Below, one piece after another: positions 4,897-8,208 of a DNA stretch of 8,208 bases (position 1 is its first letter; every line of letters begins with the position of its first letter). The notes under the pieces are model-generated. The model was not told the origin of the DNA. It saw only the letters and a list, made by a program, of their open reading frames with translations, and made no database searches. Location: positions 1 to 8,208 of the forward strand of contig DLLX01000064.1 in NCBI GenBank assembly GCA_002479145.1, read 5' to 3'. The position numbers were made by a program, and so were the translations under genes. This stretch comes from Prevotella sp. UBA7551 (GTDB lineage: Bacteria; Bacteroidota; Bacteroidia; Bacteroidales; Bacteroidaceae).

Positions 4897-7043
4897 GGGC
4901 GGTCTTTCTTGGCGGTTCCAAACTTCGAAGGCTTCGGACCCATGGTGAACTCCAGCTCGCCTCCGCCCATAATGTCCTTATATAATATGTAGGCCTTCGT
5001 GTAGGGCTTCCCGTTCCAGCGCACACTTTGCACATATACGTTCTCCGGAGTGTTGCCGATGGCGCGTATTGTGAGCGTCTTGCCTTTCGGAAGCTGCACA
5101 GTGGCTTCATCGAAGAGCGGTGAGCCAAACACAAACTTGCCCCCTGCCGGCTCCACTTGGTACAAGCCGAGCGAAGAAATGACGTACCAGGCCGACATCT
5201 GACCCACGTCCTCATTGCCGGAGAGGCCGTCTTTGGCGTTGTTATACATCTCATGGAGCACCTGACGGATGAGTTTCTGTCCCTTCCAAGGCTCTCCCGC
5301 GTAGTTGTACATGTAGAGTACATGGTGGCTCGGCTCGTTGCCGTGGGCATACTGTCCGATGAGGCCCGATATATCGGGAGAGGCCTCCTTGCCCATGTCG
5401 CCGGTAACGAAGAACAGCGAGTCGAGCTTGGTGAGGAAAGGCTTCTCGCCGCCAAAGCAGTCAATCAGTCCATGCACGTCTTGAGGCACGAGCCAAGTGT
5501 ACTGCCAAGCGTTACCCTCCGTGTAATCGTCCATGCGATGCACGGCATGGAAGGGATTGAAGGGCTCGCGCCAGTTTCCTTTTGCGTCGCGTCCGCGCAT
5601 GAATCCCACGCGCTTGTCGAACACATTGCGGTACGCCTGGCTGCGCTTCAGGAAGTATTTGTAATCCTTTGTCTCTCCCAGCAGCTTTGCCACCTTCGCC
5701 ACGCAGGCGTCGGCGATGGCGTACTCCAGCGTCTTGGCCACCGTCTCGTTGGTGGAGTCCTCGTCGTAGGCAACGTAGTTGTTCTTCTTCAGCGATGCCA
5801 AACCGCGCTCATCCAGCATCGCCGAGCCCTTGAGTGCCTCGTATGCGGCGCGCTTGTCCGCCACATAGCCCTTCAGCACGAGGTCGGCGAGCACGGGAAT
5901 GCCTGGGTTTCCCACCATGCAATCGGTCTCATTGCCCATCAAATGCCACACTGGGAGCTTCCCTTGCTGCTTGTAGATGTGGAGAAACGTCTCGCCCAGG
6001 TCGCCCAGCAGCTCGGGATGCAGAATGGTCATCAAGGGATGAGCCGCCCGATAAGTGTCCCAGAGCGACAAGGTGGTATAGTTGGTGAAATCGCCTTTGT
6101 GTACTTGCAGGTCAGCCCCGCGGTATTGTCCGTTGACATCGCTGAACACCGACGGTGCGACCATCGTATGGTAGAGCGCAGTGTAGAAGATGGTGCGCGC
6201 GTCGCGGTCGTCTGTCTTGATTTTCACGCGCGAGAGTTGCCGCTCCCACGCCTCATCGGCCTGCCGCACCACGGCGTTGAAGTCCCATCCCGGTATTTCC
6301 TTTTGGAGGTTCTCCTTGGCATTGTCCTCGCTCACCGCCGACAGTCCCGTCTTGATGAGCAGTGGCGTGCCGTCGGCCTCGTAGGTAAATACGGCAATGG
6401 AGTCCTGCCACCGCTTCAGCTTGACGGGTTTGTTGAACTCGGTGTAGAAGAACACATACTGATGTCGTGCCCATCCCGTCGATTCACGGTAGCCGCAGAG
6501 CGTCCGGTCGTCTATCTGGCGAAACGTGGCCTTTGTCATCTTGTCCCAACCTATGCCTTGTCGCAGGTCGAGGCGCACCATGCCACGGCGCACGTCAGCC
6601 CCTGCGGTGTAGCGTTGGAATCCTGCCCGTTGTGTGGCGGTCAGCTCCACGAGCACGTTAGGGTCTTTCAGCTTTACGCTGTAATAGCCAGGGGCGACGT
6701 TTTCGCTCTCGTGCGCAAACTTCGCCTCGGTCTGTTTGCAGCAGCTCACGGGCAGAAACGCCACGTCGCCCAGCTCACCGATGCCCGTTCCCGAGAGGTG
6801 CTGATGGCCGAATCCGATGAGGATGGAGTCGCTGTCGTGGTAACCGGAGCACCAGTCCCAGCCCCGCGTGTGCTCGGTAGGGCCCAGCTGCACATAGCCG
6901 AAGGGCACGTTGGCGCCCAAGAACACATGGCCGTGGCCGCCGGTGCCTATCAATGGGTTGACATACTGCGTGTAGCGCTGCCCCGATGCCCATAGGGTGC
7001 AGGCCGCACAAAGCCAGAATACTGCAAGTCTTAGCAATTTCAT
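4893..7043 (-). CDS. GH92 exo-alpha-mannosidase, exported
   Basis: This 716-residue enzyme has the N-terminal signal MKLLRLAVFWLCAACTLWAS, with likely cleavage near residue 20. A lipobox-like CAAC at Cys15 makes a lipoprotein form possible. Family signatures run the full length: NPLIGTGGHGHVFLGAN (29-45), SGYHDSDSILIGFGHQHLSG (66-85), WDTYRAAHPL (328-337), GNETDCM (370-376), DYTEGNAWQYTW (506-517), HGNEPSHH (567-574) and GNEDVGQMSAWY (609-620). GH92 enzymes are calcium-dependent inverting mannosidases. Glu509 matches the general acid and Asp612 the catalytic base region. Keeping Glu rather than Gln at 509 argues for true mannosidase activity rather than mannose-phosphate uncapping. It should trim terminal alpha-mannose from N-glycans in the periplasm. 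Which linkage it cuts cannot be told by eye. It is the first gene of the operon. Confidence 0.95.
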   Translation of the reverse strand: MKLLRLAVFWLCAACTLWASGQRYTQYVNPLIGTGGHGHVFLGANVPFGYVQLGPTEHTRGWDWCSGYHDSDSILIGFGHQHLSGTGIGELGDVAFLPVSCCKQTEAKFAHESENVAPGYYSVKLKDPNVLVELTATQRAGFQRYTAGADVRRGMVRLDLRQGIGWDKMTKATFRQIDDRTLCGYRESTGWARHQYVFFYTEFNKPVKLKRWQDSIAVFTYEADGTPLLIKTGLSAVSEDNAKENLQKEIPGWDFNAVVRQADEAWERQLSRVKIKTDDRDARTIFYTALYHTMVAPSVFSDVNGQYRGADLQVHKGDFTNYTTLSLWDTYRAAHPLMTILHPELLGDLGETFLHIYKQQGKLPVWHLMGNETDCMVGNPGIPVLADLVLKGYVADKRAAYEALKGSAMLDERGLASLKKNNYVAYDEDSTNETVAKTLEYAIADACVAKVAKLLGETKDYKYFLKRSQAYRNVFDKRVGFMRGRDAKGNWREPFNPFHAVHRMDDYTEGNAWQYTWLVPQDVHGLIDCFGGEKPFLTKLDSLFFVTGDMGKEASPDISGLIGQYAHGNEPSHHVLYMYNYAGEPWKGQKLIRQVLHEMYNNAKDGLSGNEDVGQMSAWYVISSLGLYQVEPAGGKFVFGSPLFDEATVQLPKGKTLTIRAIGNTPENVYVQSVRWNGKPYTKAYILYKDIMGGGELEFTMGPKPSKFGTAKKDRP

Positions 7044-7072
7044 AATGATGAAGGTTATTTGTTTTCTGACTG

Positions 7073-7080
7073 CAAAAATA
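7073..7080 (-). promoter_or_regulatory. Putative -7 box for the GH92 operon
   Basis: Read on the minus strand, TATTTTTG (7080-7073) matches TAnnTTTG and would start transcription about 20-25 bases before the GH92 ATG at 7043. No TTTG lies at the expected 19-21 base spacing; the nearest are 13 and 30 bases upstream. A weak -33 box could mean that an activator is needed, which would suit an inducible sugar operon, but that is inference. Confidence 0.5.
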
Positions 7081-7261
7081 CGAAAAAGAAATTCAAAAGC
7101 TCGCTATGTGCAAAGAAAAATGGTCATCTTCTGCGTCTTGGCGACCCTGTGGGCCGATGGTATTTGTTGCTTTCGTCCAGCTCATGTTACTTGCCAACAC
7201 CACGCTTCGAGTTGTATGAAGGGGTGAATTACCTCTGTAAAATTGCATAAATAAGCAAAAT

Positions 7262-7274
7262 TAAACATAGTTTA
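7262..7274. repeat. Short inverted repeat upstream of the gldB-like promoter
   Basis: TAAAC (7262-7266) and GTTTA (7270-7274) are complementary across the three bases ATA, ending nine bases before the -33-like box of the plus-strand promoter. It has the size of a small operator half-site pair, but such A+T-rich repeats also arise by chance. Confidence 0.3.
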
Positions 7275-7282
7275 GCATATTT

Positions 7283-7314
7283 CTTGGTCATATCAACAAT
7301 TTTCAGTACTTTTG
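7283..7314 (+). promoter_or_regulatory. Bacteroidetes-type promoter for the gldB-like gene
   Basis: TACTTTTG at 7307-7314 matches TAnnTTTG exactly. CTTG at 7283-7286, 20 bases earlier, is a one-mismatch TTTG box. The start would fall near 7320, giving a leader of about 25 bases before the ATG at 7347. The same TACTTTTGCA core occurs at the tRNA-Pro promoter. Confidence 0.75.
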
Positions 7315-7346
7315 CAGCGTTATTAAGATTGTGATAAAGATATAAA

Positions 7347-8165
7347 ATGAACTTGTCAAAAAAGATACAATATATACTGTTGTCGTTGCTGATGATGTGC
7401 GCCGGCTGTCAGTTCAGGTTGCCGCCCGACAGCTCCGAATCCTCACAGCCATTAGTGAGCATTGCCCGCTACGACCAGTTGGAGTACCGCTATCTCACCA
7501 CCGGCGACTTTTCGGCGCTGCAGGAGATGAATACGGAGTACCCAATAGAGACGCGCACCCTCATCGAAGATGTCATAAAGGTGGGCGATGCGACCGACCC
7601 TACCATCAACTCCAAGCTGCTGAAGTTCTATCAGGACACGACCTTGCAGAGCATCATTGCCGATGTGGAGGCTAAGTATGCCGATATTGATGACTTGAAC
7701 TCCAGTTTCAACCATGCCTTCGCCCGCCTCAAGAGGTCATTCCCGGCCCTCCATGTGCCCCGTGTCTATACGCAGATTTCGTCGTTGGACCAGAGCATAG
7801 TGGTGGGCAATGACATGATAGGCATCTCGCTCGACAAGTATCTTGGCGCGGATTATCCCGTCTATAAGCGTTATTACACGCCGCAGCAGCGTCGCCAGAT
7901 GAACCGGGAGAACATCCTTCCCGACTGTCTTACCTTCTTCTTGCTCAGCGAGTATCAGTTGGATAAGTTTGATATGCGTCCCCAGATAGACCGCGATCTC
8001 CACATGGCGAGGATTCAGTGGGTGGTAAATCAACTGATTGGCAAGAGCGTGTATGACTCCAAGTACGTCCAGGCCATATCGCATTATATGCACTACCATC
8101 CCGCCACCACCTTTTTGGAGTTGATGGAGATGAATGATTTCAGCAAGTTTAAGGCTCGTAGTTAG
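7347..8165 (+). CDS. gldB: GldB-like lipoprotein
   Basis: This 272-residue protein has a lipoprotein signal with basic residues at 5-6, a hydrophobic core (8-18) and a CAGC lipobox with Cys21. The next residues, QFRLPPD, lack the acidic run used for surface export, so it probably faces the periplasm. It matches the Bacteroidetes gliding lipoprotein GldB pattern, with motifs FYQDTTLQSIIADVEAKY (92-109), HVPRVYTQISSLDQSIVVGN (136-155), GISLDKYLGADYPVYK (159-174) and MARIQWVVNQLIGK (220-233). GldB is essential for gliding in Flavobacterium, yet homologs occur widely in non-gliding Bacteroidales, where the role is unknown. No HExxH protease motif is present. It has its own promoter and diverges from the GH92 operon. 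The family call is from memory of the motifs; the symbol does not imply motility. Confidence 0.82.
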   Translation: MNLSKKIQYILLSLLMMCAGCQFRLPPDSSESSQPLVSIARYDQLEYRYLTTGDFSALQEMNTEYPIETRTLIEDVIKVGDATDPTINSKLLKFYQDTTLQSIIADVEAKYADIDDLNSSFNHAFARLKRSFPALHVPRVYTQISSLDQSIVVGNDMIGISLDKYLGADYPVYKRYYTPQQRRQMNRENILPDCLTFFLLSEYQLDKFDMRPQIDRDLHMARIQWVVNQLIGKSVYDSKYVQAISHYMHYHPATTFLELMEMNDFSKFKARS

Positions 8166-8208
8166 GCCGCTCTTCAGTGGGCACAGATAGCAATGGGGCA
8201 TGTCTTCA

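Larger units (their letters stand above)
7044..7346. other. Divergent intergenic region between GH92 operon and gldB-like gene
   Basis: These 303 bases have no credible gene; the short open frames inside lack family features and good starts. The region holds the minus-strand -7 box for the GH92 operon near 7073-7080 and the plus-strand promoter for the gldB-like gene at 7283-7314. There is also a small hairpin AGGGGTGAATTACCTCT at 7220-7236 and an inverted repeat TAAAC-ATA-GTTTA at 7262-7274. The A+T content rises clearly from about 7237 onward. Confidence 0.7.

Noticed and set aside
5157..6995. A 612-codon open frame on the plus strand opposite the GH92 gene
   Set aside because: It is entirely antisense to a full-length GH92 with all family motifs, its translation shows no recognisable domain, and such long antisense frames are common in G+C-rich genes.
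7059..7250. Short open frames in the divergent intergenic region
   Set aside because: They overlap the promoter boxes, have no family resemblance, and are consistent with chance.
7387..8162. Zinc protease motif in the GldB-like protein
   Set aside because: Some distantly related families carry HExxH, but no such motif is present here.
8192..8208. ATGGGGCATGTCTTC near the window edge as the start of another gene
   Set aside because: Only 17 bases are available, so neither strand nor frame can be judged.

Overview
The window reads as chromosomal DNA from a Bacteroidales bacterium, most likely Prevotella or a close relative. Four things point there. Three upstream regions carry the Bacteroidetes promoter box TAnnTTTG with a TTTG-like box about 20 bases before it, and a fourth has the TAnnTTTG box alone. 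Clear Shine-Dalgarno sequences are absent. The protein families (GH92 mannosidase, GH130 phosphorylase, GldB-like and PorW/SprE-like lipoproteins) are typical of the phylum. The aroA product also has the Bacteroidetes style of sequence. Genus-level assignment is inference.

Left part (1-2102, minus strand): an apparent operon read right to left. It runs from aroA (EPSP synthase, shikimate pathway) to a small membrane-anchored protein with a four-cysteine cluster, and then to the start of a lipoprotein resembling PorW/SprE of the type IX secretion and gliding machinery, which is cut by the window edge. A well-formed promoter precedes aroA.

Centre (2117-2533): a tRNA-Pro(GGG) gene on the plus strand, with its own promoter back to back with the aroA promoter and a good intrinsic terminator. 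Next come a short run of degenerate 21-22 base tandem repeats and a 13-bp hairpin that forms fully only in minus-strand RNA. That hairpin is probably the 3' end of the next operon.

Right-centre (2534-7080, minus strand): a compact mannose-salvage operon in transcription order GH92 exo-alpha-mannosidase (exported), AmpG-like MFS transporter (inner membrane, start overlapping the GH92 stop as ATGA), and GH130 beta-mannoside phosphorylase (cytoplasm). The likely pathway trims alpha-mannose from an N-glycan core in the periplasm, imports Man-beta-1,4-GlcNAc or a beta-mannobiose-like disaccharide, and splits it with phosphate to mannose-1-phosphate. No SusC/SusD pair or sensor is visible. A strong GC-rich inverted repeat sits between the transporter and phosphorylase genes.

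Right end (7044-8208): a 303-base divergent intergenic region with promoter boxes facing both ways, then a complete GldB-like lipoprotein gene on the plus strand. No phage, insertion sequence, CRISPR array or integrase was seen. Most of the window is ordinary conserved chromosome. The points most worth a second look are the minimal N-glycan operon, its RNA structures, and the four-Cys protein beside aroA.
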